Assembly (NCBI GenBank): GCA_013397075.1
Contig: VWZS01003954.1
Span: forward strand, 248,001 to 312,000
Length of the DNA stretch: 64,000 nucleotides
Origin: Rhabdornis inornatus
Lineage: Eukaryota; Chordata; Aves; Passeriformes; Rhabdornithidae
Direction: 5' to 3'
Shown here one piece after another: positions 35,170 to 49,117 of the stretch (its first letter is position 1; the number at the start of each line of letters is the position of its first letter). The translations under genes and the position numbers were made by a program. A model generated the notes under the pieces. It was not told where the DNA came from. It ran no database searches and saw only the letters and a list, made by a program, of their open reading frames with translations.

Positions 35170-38100
35170 GTGGAGCTAGCTGGGCTTGCCAGGTGTGAGT
35201 GGTCAAGGCTGCCGTGTCAGAAAATACTGCTCAAATACTTGAATATATGGTTATGTGTTGAAATGAATAATAAAGATCATTCAGAAATCATTGAATAAAA
35301 TTTATTGATTTGCTCTTTTCTAAAAGTTAAAAAATGCAGAAAACACAGGTAGCTGGGAAACGTCAGTAAATTATTTACTTAAGAAAAATTAATTACAAGT
35401 GAGGGCCTTGTGAAGTTTTACGGTATTCGAAATACACCTGGAACTGCTACAATTATTGATTATCCTCTAAGTGGATTGATGATCCTCTAAATGTTTGCTT
35501 AAACTAATTATCTGAGGCTTCATCAGGAGAATGTATATTACATTGTAGGAAAATATTTTCAATTATCAGCATATCCTAATAGTAAAATAATAACTATCTG
35601 GGCAAGTTTTAGACTTTCCTGTGATAAAAAATGTTAGAAACACATTTCACAATTTTTCCCAGATGTCTTCTCTGTATATTAGTTCTTCAGCACAGGTGAA
35701 TGCTGGATTCAGACCTTACTTTCCTACGGCTTCAGGATTCTAAAGGAAAAGGCCAGTATTATCCAGAAGTCTATATTGGATAGACATAAACATCCTTTCT
35801 ACTATTTAAGTCTGTTTATGTTTTATGAGTTTATCTCAGACACAAAGACAAGGGTTCAGATCCAATGATGTTGGTTTGAAGAATATTACTTATTCTGTCA
35901 TTTTATTGGCTTATTTAGACTCCCCCATGCATTACTCTATTACTTTATTGGGTTATTCAGACTCTCACAATGAATCATTTTCTTAGCTTAAATAAGTCAA
36001 TCCCATCTGGAGCTGGTCAGAATATTTTCAGTGAAATAAAATATGTCACTTCATCAAAGCCAAAATGTTGTATCAACATATCAGTTTTGACAAACATTTC
36101 TTGAGAAAGTTTTTGCCTGGGGTTCCCTTGTCACTTACAGCCAGAGGAGAAAGAACTTGAGTTGAAAAGATCAGGTTTTATATCCAGAAACAGATATTTC
36201 ATAACAATTTCCATTTGCAAATATGTTTGAGGGGGTTATTTTCATTCCTCTGAATAGTGAAAACAAATTCTGAAACCTTGAAATTCAGAGCAAAATGGAA
36301 TCCGTGTCCTCTGAACAGCTTTAATTACATCTGAGCATGCAAAATGCTTATTCAGTAGCTCATATTTAGAGGATTTAGGTATACCAAAAGGCAGAAAATC
36401 AGGAAACCATAAGAAATGTGGCTGTGTATTGATAGCTGGCTTCTTTTTCCTTGGAATAGCATTTATTTGCCAAGCAGCATATAAACATCACTGAATCTGA
36501 CTCTTGCCACAAATATTTCCACAAAGTGTGCATGATAACACACTCTTATCTTTCACTGCAAAGTTTAGTGAAGTGCATAGCAAATTCTTCCTAAATTATG
36601 TAGGATACAGATTGGATCCTAAGTGCTTAGAGGAACACTCGAAATATATTTTCTTTAGCTCATTAAAATTTGTGTAAACTTCAGTTATTCTGTCATGGTT
36701 AAAACGTTTTGATTGCTTCAAGGCAAAAACTCCAAAATTACTTGTACCAGCTGGAATAGGAGGCTCCAGTGCACTAATGAAGCTCCATAGCTGCTTGATT
36801 GCATGCTGGAAGAAATGGACACTGTACATGACTGCAGGAAGGGGGCAGGTACAGCTGTGACATAAACTGCCCTGGTCTTCCCTGACTAATATTTTTTAGA
36901 CATATTTCTGTAATCGCTTCTTAGCAATTAGAAAATTAACTTAGAAAATGATCATCTGTTTTAATTAGTTGTTACGAAACAGGGCAACACCTGTAGCTGG
37001 AACATATATGGTGGTGTTTTCAAAATGAAGATAAAATATTGTAACAAAAAGAGATGCTGAAGTTCTGCCATATGAAGCTAAGCTTGTAGAAAAGAGGGGG
37101 TTAAAAAGACTTTCTGAACTGAATCTTGAGAAAGATAATTTTCTTCAAACATGAAGGAGCCACACATTACTGGAGAAGGCTGAAGTCAGTCTTCCATTTC
37201 TCACAAAAATGTTCATGGCAGTATTCATGGCCACATGTGTACAGCAGTGCGTGTGTCTTCTCTGCATGTACAGACTGGTGTTAGCAGAGGTAGGGGCTGC
37301 TCCAGGGAGGGCAGTGCTGAGGCCGAGACCCTCCTTGGCAAGGAGGAGCCTTACCAGAATAACACAACCACTTCACCTGCCCCGTCTTCTTCTCCACGGG
37401 TGGATTGTACAAGAATCTGCTGAGAGGCAGCAGAACCAACATGTGAGAAGAGGTTGTTAAGGAAAAAATATTCAGCAGAGATTGATTTCAGGAAAGGGAG
37501 TACTAATGCTGCACAAAGCCAGATGTGTGACCACATATACGCGTGAGATTGTTCCTCTTATTCTCTGAGAGTGGAATAATCCTGTATATCAGTAGAGCTC
37601 ATACTGTAATACAGGCAGTAATTTTTCTGTAGGGAGTTGGTTTAATCAGTTTACAGAAATATTAAAGCATAAACTGTGGTTTTTCAGAAACCATTTTTTC
37701 ATGAAACATATTACTGAACGAATTCTCTGCAAAGAAGGAAAAAATCCACCACTGATTTTTTTCCTCTTGAAGTTCACCTTTAACTCAGAAGGTCCATTTT
37801 TCTTAAGCTGTTTTTACAGCAGAATTTCAGATTTTGAGGAGTCTGAAAGACCCCATTTTATCTGTAGAGCTAATGGCACTATACTGTGATAAGACTTGAA
37901 AGTGAAAGCTGAAAAACAGAAAGGAGATGAGATTAAGGATTTCATTTCAGTTGGTACATGGATTAGTTTCAGTGGATTTATGGCTGTTGTTTGCAATTAT
38001 GGAGTCAACTGCACTGACGCCTGCGACGGTGGTTTAGTGGTACCTATTGCGAAACCACATCACTGAGAGCTCTGGAAAGGCTTCAGAAGCCTTAACAGAG

Positions 38101-39442
38101 AGAGTGCACACTGTTGGCAACCTCAGCCTAAAATCTAGAGATAAATAGAATAGAAACCCGTGTAAAGCTTTACCTTCTGGCTCTATATAAACCAACAACC
38201 TTATACTGTGTTTTTGTGTTTTGGTGTTTATCTTAATATGTAGAAATATGTAGAAACCACAGCTGTTATTTTGTCTGAGACTTATAGGTCTGTTGCTGAA
38301 TGAGAGGATAATTCTTGTTTCTTACATATGCCACTGCATTTCTTCTGATGGCTTCTTTTTAAACTAAGTTGCTAAAAATACATTTATTTTCTGATTCAAA
38401 GCAACAGTGAACAATGTTCATGAAACACTCCCAAAGAGGAAAAGAGATAAAATCTTGATGCAGCTGGCAGAATATACAAGATAAAGTGTTTTTTAAAAGG
38501 AATAATTAAGGAAAAGACCCTATTTGATAGAATAATTAAATAAAACCTTTTATACAGCTGATAGTCAATGACTCAGTGAAAAAGGAAATCTGAATTTTAA
38601 ATATTAAGGATAACATCTATCTTTGCCTAGATCTGGACATTATTGGTGCTCTCCATAAATCATCCTCTTTTTAATTTAATATGAGCATCTGTAAGGTCCA
38701 GAGATAAATTAATTGCTGCCAGATTTAAATAATACGCTTGGTTTCAGGCATTTCCTGGGGATTAATGACAGGTTAGGGGAAGCCAAGGGCCTAAAGTTCA
38801 GCCAGAAACCATTAACCTCAGGTTATCATTAACCTCAGGAAACACCCTGTGTCTCAGCCGTGTCTGTTCCTACAGAGTGGAAATGAAAGGCGCAATGCCA
38901 TGTATTTCTTGTAGGGGTTAACAGCATTCCAATTGGTACATACTGAGAATTTTAACAGCCCATGTTCTACCTGGTTAAATGACATGAAACAAATGTGTGC
39001 ATCCACGTGGCTCCTCCAAAAGGAAGCATTTCATGCTCTAAATGATATGCTGCATGGATGACTTTTTTGGGGGCGCCAAAACTTAAAAACCTGTAAGTTC
39101 ATGGAAACCAAGGTGTATGTTAGCATGGGGTTGGTTGACACTTTGAGGTCAACATTTGGCTTGCAAATGCACCTTGCCTGGGTGTGAGAAGCCCATCTGC
39201 TGGTCTCTTCATTGCTGTCCTTAGCTGTTGTACAGCAGAATTTGGGTACAGGGAAGTAAGACTCATGTTTCTTAATTTAAGTAGTACAAAATTGTGTCTG
39301 GAGGAAAATTTCAGAGTTCCCAATTCAACTTATTATGAGCCAAGTTTTGACCTACTTTCAGATTGCAGAAACCTCAGGAGACATAGTATCTGGATACAGA
39401 AAATAAGAACAATATTTCTACGAAAGGTTTTATACATTTTAC
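35170..39442. other. Non-coding DNA
   Basis: AT-rich and without recognisable exon, RNA gene or repeat. A directly repeated CATTAACCTCAGG occurs at 38810-38822 and 38827-38839. A tRNA A-box look-alike at 38030-38042 is not backed by a cloverleaf. Confidence 0.5.
38810..38839 (+). repeat. Short tandem duplication
   Basis: CATTAACCTCAGG occurs twice, 17 bases apart start to start. It is a simple local duplication. Confidence 0.7.
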
Positions 39443-39530
39443 AGCCTGAAGGTTTCCAAGCATTTTATGAGCATTTATTAATTAACACCCACAACATTCC
39501 TGTGAGATATGTGTTAGCCCCACTCTGTGC
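39443..39530 (+). mobile_element. MIR-like SINE remnant (core portion)
   Basis: The order TTCCAAGCATTTTATGAGCA, TTTATTAATTAACACCCAC, AACATTCCTGTGAGATATG, TGTTAGCCCCA follows the amniote MIR core: 'AAGCACTTTACA', 'ATTAATTCACCCTCACAACA', 'CCCTGTGAGGTAGGTA', 'TTATCCCCA'. It lies in the plus orientation and has lost most of its tail. It sits inside a 166-residue ORF (39184-39684), which shows that this ORF is not a real gene. Confidence 0.65.
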
Positions 39531-42500
39531 TAGTAATGACATCAGAGGCAATCTGGGGAGGGAGGAAAAAGATGGCACCACACAGGGAGAGGGCTCTGAG
39601 AATTCCCACTTCTTTCTGATCTCTGCTGTGAGCATGTGGCATACTATGGGCTCTGTATGCACAGACAGGGGAATTGGGAGCTGATGCTAATGCTGTATGT
39701 AAGGGCTTGTAAAAGTATCACTATGAGCTACCATTCTTATTAAAAAGAAGAGAGCAAGTTAATCTGGGCTAATTTCAAAGTACAGCCAGCGTGTGCTGGA
39801 GAGAAAGAAGAAACTTCTGGTGGGCCTATGGTGGTTTTCAGGTGTTGGTCCAATTTGAGCTATGGACTGGTTCAGCTGAACTGTAGCAGCTACTTGTATG
39901 TGCGGTGGGCTTTGGATGCATCTTTGTAATCACCAAATTCACTTCCTTAATGTTAACAAGAGCCTAGCTTGAGCTAGACTTAGGCTTCCTCTACAGTTAA
40001 TATGATGCCTTTCACCGTTTTAAAATGTGTCTAAATACTTCCTGGCTTGAGAAGTGTCCAGCTTTTCACGCCAATTTTAGTGTGAGACTCTGAAAGACCA
40101 TTTTTTTGAATAGCACTGCATAGTTGGGGTGAATGTGAGAACAGGAGAAAGCCTGGGCATTCTCGGTAAGGGGACAGAAAAATGTTCTACTGGCTAACAA
40201 CATGTGAGCACTGTTGGTTAGAGGATTGGACAAATAACCTTTATTTACTCCCAAGCACATATACACCAGGCTGCCTTAGGCAGCAAAAAGGCCACAAGCT
40301 CATGTTGGCTTCATGGAGGGAGTTGATGGATGAATGCAAAGAGATACATTGGGAACAACACTTGCACCACACATTAATCTTACTGCAACTTGGTATGCTG
40401 ACAGGGCTGCTCTTTGTTTTCTGGTCTGTTCATCTAGGTTTAATTCAACGTTCATTTTTTATGATAGTTTTACATACACAAATCTGTAGTATTGTACATA
40501 GCTAGGCAGTTCTGTGTCTGCTTTTCATTATTATGCAACTTCTCCAAATGTTACTAAAGTATGTTTTAATATATAAATCTTTATCTAGTTTGTGTTTTTG
40601 TAGCCAACACGCAACTTTTTATTTTTGCTCTTTGTCTCCTTATCTTCTTATTACCATATTTTATATGCTTCTGTTGCCAGGCTTCTTTAATTCTGCTAGT
40701 GGTAAAACCCACTCCTCTAAAACTGTGACAATTCTGCAGATAACTGCATCACACTTTTTTATGGATTTCAAGTATTTAAGAGAAATGATACAGCAGTCTC
40801 TGAAAACAGAACAGGGCCAAATGGCAGCAGTATGACAGGAAAAAAGTGTTCTCTGGAAACTCGTTACAGAGGAATTTTCTAAAGAAAGAAAACTCCAAAT
40901 ACAGAGCACACAACACACTTCCAGAAGCTGGCAGAAAAGGATTAAACTTAACTAAATATCTCTCCTGCTTTTAGTCCACAGTTGGCTGCAAAGAAGCAGC
41001 ATTAGGCCAGCTGTACAATGCAACCTAATTCCACACAAAATACAATAGAGGGCTATGGAGGGTTTGAGTCTGACTTTCTTGTGGGCTGGTAGGATATCTC
41101 AGGTTTACTAAAGCTTGTAAGTCATATGCCTTATAGTTTTGATTTTAGTAAATCTTGCTCTACCTGAGCTTTACTGAATGGAAGGAGAAGAAATTCACAC
41201 TGCTTTCTGCTTGTCTACAAGGAACAAATGTGAAAACTCCTAATTATATCAAATACTGTCTCCTTTGCCCGGCCTTTAGTACTATTGGAACTGCTCACTT
41301 GTGCAGTAGATCCTGTTTTGCACACTGCTCATTCAAATCTTACAGATGCAGGTGTTACTAATCCAAGACAGATGTCTTCTCCTGTGTTTCCTGGAGTGGA
41401 TAATGCAGTGCTGGTCTCTGAAGGTGTGAGGCTTCTTCCCAGCTTTTGGAATCCAGAGAAAAGCTCCACTGTGTAAGCAAGGTGGGGAGAGTAAGCAAGA
41501 AGACACAAGAGCAGGGATGATTAACATTTTAATGGTCTTTGGTCACTTTTTTTCCCAAGCCTCACATTTGGAGGTAGAGTAATAGCTGTGCAGCAATACC
41601 ATCCCTCAGATGAAGTCACCAGCCCAGCCTGGTCCTATACTTCTCCTCCTTAATTCTTCCTCACACAGAAGAATGCTCTGGTACGTTTGACCTTCCAAAA
41701 ACCCGTGGTCTTGTGGATCGGGTTAAATAACCTTTGGGCTGGAGGAGAGCCATGCCTGTGTGGATGGTGTGTCATGGAAAGTGCTGGAGGTCCTTCATTC
41801 CCACAGCCTTGGGAAAATAAATCCCTTCTTGAGCAAATGGAGAGCAGAGCTACATCTGAAGTAATATTTATATAGAAAATATAAACCTTTAATTGAAGAA
41901 AGACACTTCCAAATCCAGCATCTGATTTCTAAATCAAAAAGTGGTCAAAACTTTGTGGTTATTTTTTTGAGATGATGATTTGGGAATAATTTTATAATTT
42001 TTCTCATTTCAATTCCTTTTACCTAAAATGTACAATTTATGTCTACTTTGTATGCATGCATATATATTATATACATGCAATATGCATTCCCTCTAAAATA
42101 ACACTCCAAATCATTCTCAATTCCTATGACAGCAATGGCATACAGACATACAGCTAAATTAACATATTAGTGAATTTCAAAGATACTGATTCTCAAAAAG
42201 GGAAGATACATTGTCGCTCATTTCTACCCAGGTCAAACAAGTTATATAAAACACCAAATACAGATTACAAAATGAACCAGATACAAGTAGTCTAGTATTC
42301 CAGGTTCATGCATCCTTATTTCAATTGTCTAGAACTAAAAGCAAAAGGATACACTATATCGTTAAAAATAAATGAAGGTTATAATTGCTTAAAACATTAT
42401 AGCATAAAATTTGCATGACTTATGTGCTGCAAAATACAAGAGGGATTTGCTATACAGAATTTAATGTTGCTTTGCTTGAAAGGTGCAGCTTGCATTTAGG

Positions 42501-45500
42501 CATATCAAGAAACAAGATAATTTAATGGTTTATTCATTCTATTTAACAGGATATATCCATGGCCCATCATCCACACATTCACCTGCTGTCAGCTGTTGTT
42601 GAGCTCTGTAATGAACAGCTGTGGAAAGGGCAAAAAATGTACAAAACCTCTGGCTATTTGCATTTAAGATATTTAGTTCTGTGTGAGAAGAATGACATGC
42701 AATCAACTAGACACACGGGTAAAAATAGAAGACTCCTATTTTGCCTACTATTTTCCTCTTCCCTTAGACATGGTAACAAAATTAATGAATAATTTGCATT
42801 TTGACTTTCAGAACAACATCCAGTTTTTATAGGGCAAAAGGTTAGATTCTGCCTGTCCTGTTTCCAAGGGGTAACTGGAGAAGGAAAGCTCTTCTCAGTT
42901 CTCACCATGGGAACAGTACCTGATCTGTACTGTCAGTACATAAAGTCTCATTAACAGGTTGGTAATAATGAGCAATGCCCACACGGCAGGAGCAGCACCT
43001 TGATAAAGAAGCAGAGTGAAATAGCAGTGTAGTAACCATTGGAATTGTACTATGTTGGTAATGGTCTCTCTTGAACGAGGTGGGACACTTATTAGAATCT
43101 GCAGGAGGCATTGTGCAGTGACTATCAGAGCATCCCTGCTTGAAATGGGATTGCAGCTCTCTTATGTCTGTGGTGCATTCAGATTGCCTAAGCCATCCTT
43201 GAAAATGATGGACTCATTTCCCTGAAGGCCTTGAGTGACTTCTCAGAGGCTGAAAGTGCTCCAGGCTCCCCTGGATGCCACTGGGACCTGGAAGCTAAAC
43301 CAGGCCCACTAGAAAGCAGGAAAACAGGAGACAGCGAGGGGCAGCATCCCATCTGTGAATCCTGCTGTTTGGAAGCTGAACAATAACTCAGTCTGTTCTC
43401 AGATAATATTCTCATAGAAGTTGCCAGGCATCCATCAAATGGAAAAATATGAGGGCTCATTTGATACCAATAGCTTTATTTTCTGCTTCATCCACAAGTC
43501 AGAAATTGTATTTTAAAGCTTATGTACTGGAAACAACAGGAACATTTAGTTCTCCAGTCATAGTCAGTAAAATCTGGCCAAAGGAAATGAATCCAAACTT
43601 TTCCAAATAATAAACAAAGATTCTTTAGTTGTGTGCTTTTAAAGTTTATTCTCAGCTTGAGAGTACTATATAATAGATGAAAATAATGAAAAAGACACTA
43701 AGAAAGTGGTGTTCCATGAGCTAATTTGCAGGAGACCATATGACTTTGATGGTTGGAAAAATAAAAACATTACACTGGAAGCTTGTAAATATTAGGTGTA
43801 GCTTTTCAAATACATTTGAACCAGTAAAAACAGTGACTAAATAATTCTGAGGATCTGCAATAAAGATATCAGCTATTACAGAGCATTTATGGCTTTGCTA
43901 AGTAGGAAAGAACCAGTCTGATATGAGAGTTAAAAGCACCATAAAAAAAGGTGGAATAGTCATCTTTCTGCAGTCACTTACACCAAAATGGCTTCATTAA
44001 TAAAAATTAAATTTTTATACAGATCTGGAGTACAGAGAGAAAATCAAATTGTTTGAAAAACATTTGGAATTATTTTCTCATTAGTTGTTAAATCAGGTTA
44101 CTCTCAGCATTCCAGTAAAGAGACCCTGCAAGCATGAGCAGAACTGCATGGATTGGAAAAGTGATTTTCAGAATGAGTTGTCACACTTTTCCCAGCCTGT
44201 GATCTATAAAGAGAAAAGTCAGAAAGTTTTTGACATAGAATCACAACAGTGTCTCTTTTCCTCTGTGGTGTGATGCTGAGTGGAACTGAGTCATAGCTGA
44301 GTATCAGTCAGTACCAGTGAGGCTGAAGAAAAAGTGCCAAGAGGGAAGGAAACTGAAAGACATCTCACACAGAACATGATTTCCTTCCTTTGGAGTCTCC
44401 ATGCACAGCATGAGAGTCCTGCATTTGGTCCCTGCATTCCCTGCCCATGCACTGATGATTGCACCCTGCTCGTTTCTGAAGCATGGTGACAATCTGAAGT
44501 ATTTCTTCTGTCAGTGACTTCCTGAGGCAGTCACCAGGTCATTGGCACTCTTGTCCTCTGCTTCACTGCCCCATGCCAAAAGCACATGGTCCCAAACTGA
44601 AGTTTTAGCATCTGGACATCCTCCTCCTGTCACATGAGCTGACAGACCAGACAAATCCTTCACCAGGTGAGAGAAGAAGGCGCTGCCTGGTATGATAGAA
44701 AAGAGATCTATAGAAGGTTGTGTAACATAGGAAGATAATCAGGAAGAAGAATGCAGGAATAATTATTTGACAGCTTGGCAAATTACAGAGCCTGAGACTA
44801 TCTCAGTGTGTCAGGATAAGAGAAAAAAAGCACTGGCTAGACATTAACTATCTCATATGCAGGAAATGACCACAATTAAATCAAAAGGTCTTTGTTCATG
44901 TAAGGTAACATGAGACAATATGGATATAAAGTGACTCACTCAGTAGCCCCTCAGATCAAACAATTTAAACTTCAGAAATTCCGTAAGATTAGCCTATTTC
45001 TGGCTACAAAGATGGAAAAGCTAGACAAACAGCTAAAACTGTTAAAATGTTAGCTGCTATAAACGGTTTGATATCCAAGTTAAGAAAAAGTGCCTGCTAG
45101 CTTTGCTCCCAAACACAACAGTAATGCAATGCAGAGCTGGGATTTAGGGGTTTTAGCTTCACTTTTCTGTCCCCAGCACAGCCCCCAGGACCCAGGCCCA
45201 TATTCACAGCCTTGGGCTCAGAGACAGAAGGAGGCAGAAACTGAATAGTGTTCAGCAACATGAGCATTTACAAACTGAACCAGAAACAAACCTGGCCTCA
45301 GATGTGTCTCTCAGGCTGAGAAACCCACAAAAGCAAAGAAAGAAACTCACATAGAAACTGGAACTATACTCCAGCCCCAATGGTTCCTTTGGATGATTTT
45401 GCTTTTATGAGCACAGAGGTCAGGAAATAAGCCTGGATTCCAGCTGCTGCTCAAAATATTAATGCTCCTGGTTCTTCAGCTCAGACAGTTAATGCTGCTT

Positions 45501-48500
45501 AAATATCACTCTTTGAGAGTGCAGTTGGTTTCTTGTCTAGGTTAGAAACTGGACATGAGCTGTGTGCCTCATCTCCATCAGAGCCATTCTTCTCTCCATT
45601 GCCTTTATGCTCAGGGAATTATCAATCCCTAGTGGGGAAACATCCATGCATGCGGGCCTGCTCCATGCACAGTGCTCCCCTTGCATACCCTGTCACACCC
45701 GCCTTTGTTTAAACATTTGTAGACTGAAACATCCTGTCAAGCCCCGTTCTGTGGGAGAACATATTTGTGAGACAAAGCAATGCTGTGGTCTGCCAGGGGG
45801 TCTATGACTCTCTCAGTGAATTATTCACTGCTTCGCTGTGGTCTACATGCCAGGTCACCCGTGTTCAAGCGGAGAATGAAGCATTATTCATTATCAACCT
45901 TTGGTTTTCCTCTTCTAGGAGGCTGTTCCCCCACCCCTGTTGCCTTTCAGGTTTTAACAAGACATTGCATTCTTTCAGACTTCCCCTGGGCAGCAGTTTT
46001 TTGCACTTGCAGAGGTACAGCAATAGTAGAGGGAAAGCCAGAGCAGTTGTAAATTGTAGCAGTTAATGTCAAATTGATGGGGCAGTGATCAAATGAAGTT
46101 CATAACCACAGAATGCAACCTGGGGGTGGAATGCTGTTTCAAAGATTGCTAATGACAGGGTTATAAAATCAGAAAATAGAAAGTTTGTTCCACTGTGAAA
46201 GTTTGAAAGAATTTATTCGGCTGACCATAAGTATTAGCAGTTAGGGTCAGGCTTTTATATGACATTTTAGCACAATTGCTAAACAATGACAGGACTGACC
46301 AGTCCATTTTGAACTGAGGGAACAACATCTGCATTGTGTTGCTATTCTTGGACACCCTGAGTGCACCTTTAATGATCTTTAGGTCTTCTAGTATGTTTAA
46401 ATAGAAACTGCTGATACAAAGGGAGAGCGACTGCTGGCTAAAAAGAGCAGTTTTGGGGTTTTCAAATCTGCCTTTTAAGCATCAGCGTTCAAGAAACCAA
46501 AGCAGTAGGGAATGTCATAACGTTAGCACAAGGGAAAACATTTATAGCTCATCAAAGCTGGACAGCACACAGCTGTATCCCAGCTGCACTCTCCAACCAC
46601 AGTGCTAGAAAAGTCTCAAAGAGGAAAAAGGAGACAAGAATGGGAAAATATCATAAGACAAATGGGCATAGAAAATATTGAAGACATCCCAAATCCCAAT
46701 GCAATTTACATACAGAAGTGAAAAATGAACAATGCAAAAGAGACATACGCTTTTATAGCTGGATCCTTCTGTATTTTCAGATTTATTTAGTTACTTATTT
46801 ATTTTTCTGATTTGTGCTTCAGTTATTGAGTCTAATCTGTCATGTGATTTATTATGCTTTCCTTACCCATTTGTGCTTAGCTTAGTCAAGAAAGAGCAAA
46901 GCCAGAAAAAATGTCTAGCTTGAAACTGGCCTATTTTCTCCTCATGGTGGAATATGGGAAAGGGGAGGAGCCCACTTGCCTTTCCCAATTACCTTTGGTT
47001 AGGAGGGCTTAACACCCTCAGATTCACACAGAACTTCCAACCTTGGCTTCCCTTTGAAAGTTTCCAGCCTTGGTCATTAAGATGTGTTACCAGAGTCCCT
47101 ATAAGTCCACACCTCACAGAAATGTGGCTGGTCTTTGCACAGTCACCATGTTTGGCAAAGATGCAGGCTCAAAGCAATTTCTGGCACCATTCATTGCATT
47201 CAGCTGTCCAATTTCTGATGTGATGGAGGACCTTGCCAAACAGTAATTTTTTTTCACTTCCACTTTTCCTGCTACTTCCCTATTTCCCAATCTGAGGCCC
47301 TTCACAGCTGGGTTTCTGAAGCTTGAAGACACCGAGTAAATAGAAGATGGTAAGATGCTGCTTCACCTTGAAGTTCCTTAATCACTTTCTGTCCTGACCC
47401 CAAAGGCATCAAAAGCCTTCATCTTTTGTAGTTTGTGGCCCTCTGAGTTGGACAACAATCATCTCACAAATTGCACCCTTTGGAAATGTAGCTTCCAGTG
47501 TTAAGGTTCAGGTCTTTAAAGGTATTCAATTATTGAAATATTTTTCAAGTCCTTAAAGCATTTTAGGCAAGTTCAGATGCTGCAGACATATCCTTGTGGG
47601 CTTTGCATTGCCTAAGCAGTACTCCTGATAGCTTGTCAGCTCCAGAAGGTTCCTGGGAAAACTCCATCAGATATCTGTTTTTTTAAGCTAGCTCTTCACA
47701 TAAGGGAAGAAAAACCACAACCTCACTTTTCTCCATTAGTATGTGGTATTGGACATCTGGCTTCTGTGTCAAGAACATAGCACATATGTTCTGCTGTGGA
47801 GGTCTATTTTGGTTGCTAGCAATCATTTACAATGCTTATTAAGAAACAAACCATTGTGAGTCAGCAAATAATCCAGGGCCAGGTGAAAGCAGCTGGACAG
47901 GAGTGAGCTAAGTACCATCACTTGAAACAATACAATCAATGCTAAATGAGTTATTGGTCATTTGGCCAATTTTGTACTGTGGATGCACAGTGGAAATGGA
48001 CTTGGGAGAACCACTGTGTTGAGAGACAGATATATGTAACCTTGTTGTGATTTTTGGGAATAGAAGGCAGCAGACTCCTTTAGTGCAGAATCTGGAGAGG
48101 ATTCTCCTTCTAGTAAGTAATTTATGCCTTGGCAAAGAACACTTGAGATCTACAGCAGCAATGACAACAGGAAGCAGCATGTTGCACTTTCCCAAAACAA
48201 CTGCTATTGCTGGTGATGGTCTCACAACAGTGACCTCTAAAATATATTAAAATGTTGATGTAAGAAGTAGCTTTCTGCTTGTAATTAATATTCCATTATT
48301 AATATTGCATTGAGATGAGTGAGTGTAGGTCACAAAGCTGTTGTTTTTCACAGTGTTTGCAATATCAGAGAACTTATATTGGCTACTGGCATTTTCTTTT
48401 AATGTTAATTACACTAATGATTTTAATATGCTCAAAATGAAAGCTTAGAGATTTCTGGAGCAAGAATAAGGTGCTGATTTAGAAAGGAGAACAATTATGC

Positions 48501-48844
48501 TGAAGCATATGAAATAATAGTGTGGCATTATTAGCAACCCTGATAGAAATCCTAAGAAGCAAAGCTATTTCAAGTGGAACATGCAGCCCCTGGCTTACTA
48601 TGAAGTGAGATACTGGATAAAAACATGTCCAAATTTTTGTTTGCTTTTCAAGAAAGGTCTTCAATTTAGTGTCAGCAGCAGACCTGTTGTTTCTTAAATG
48701 CTGTGTTTTGTTCATGGTCTGGTAAGAATTTTATCAAGTCACCTATCTCATGCTTTGTGAGCACAGAAACCTGGAGTCCTGCAGTCTATGAGTGAAAACC
48801 ATTTGCTAGAGAACATCCTACTTATTGCTGGTTGCCTGGTGACA
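39531..48844. other. Long non-coding stretch
   Basis: About 9.3 kb without an exon or assignable repeat. It is AT-rich with a microsatellite-like patch at 42050-42090. ORFs at 40.2, 42.6, 45.6-46.1 and 46.95 kb are short and show no family resemblance. Confidence 0.5.
42050..42090. repeat. AT-rich low-complexity patch with TGCATGCA words
   Basis: Alternating TATGCATGCATATATA-type sequence, low complexity and partly palindromic. Confidence 0.6.
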
Positions 48845-49117
48845 GTACCAGAGGCAATGAGCACAAATTGAAACATGGGAGGTTTCCTCCAAACACCAGA
48901 AGACATTTTTTCACTGTGAGGGTGACTGAGCACTGGCACAGGTTGCCCTAGAATGTTACAGAGTCTCCATCCTTGGACATACTCAAAAGCTATCTTTTGC
49001 TCAGGATATCATCATGAGCAACCTGCTTTAGGCATCCCTGCCTATGCATGGGGGATTGGACCAGATGACCCCCTGAGATCCTGTTCAGCCCCAACCATTC
49101 CATGATAATGAGATTCT
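48845..49117 (+). mobile_element. CR1 LINE 3'-end fragment
   Basis: The plus strand follows the CR1 3' untranslated region closely: AATGAGCACAAATTGAAACA, then CACTGTGAGGGTGACTGAGC, ACTGGCACAGGTTGCCC, GAGTCTCCATCCTTGGACAT, GGACCAGATGACCCCC, and finally a CCATTCCATGATAATGAGAT tail. It is 5'-truncated and non-coding. Divergence from the usual consensus is modest. Confidence 0.93.

Noticed and set aside
38030..38042. TGGTTTAGTGGTA, like a tRNA A box
   Set aside because: No B box (GGTTCGAATCC-type) at the right distance and no cloverleaf can be drawn.
39184..39684. 166-residue plus-strand ORF
   Set aside because: It runs through a MIR-like SINE core, has no recognisable domain, and shows no codon-like pattern.
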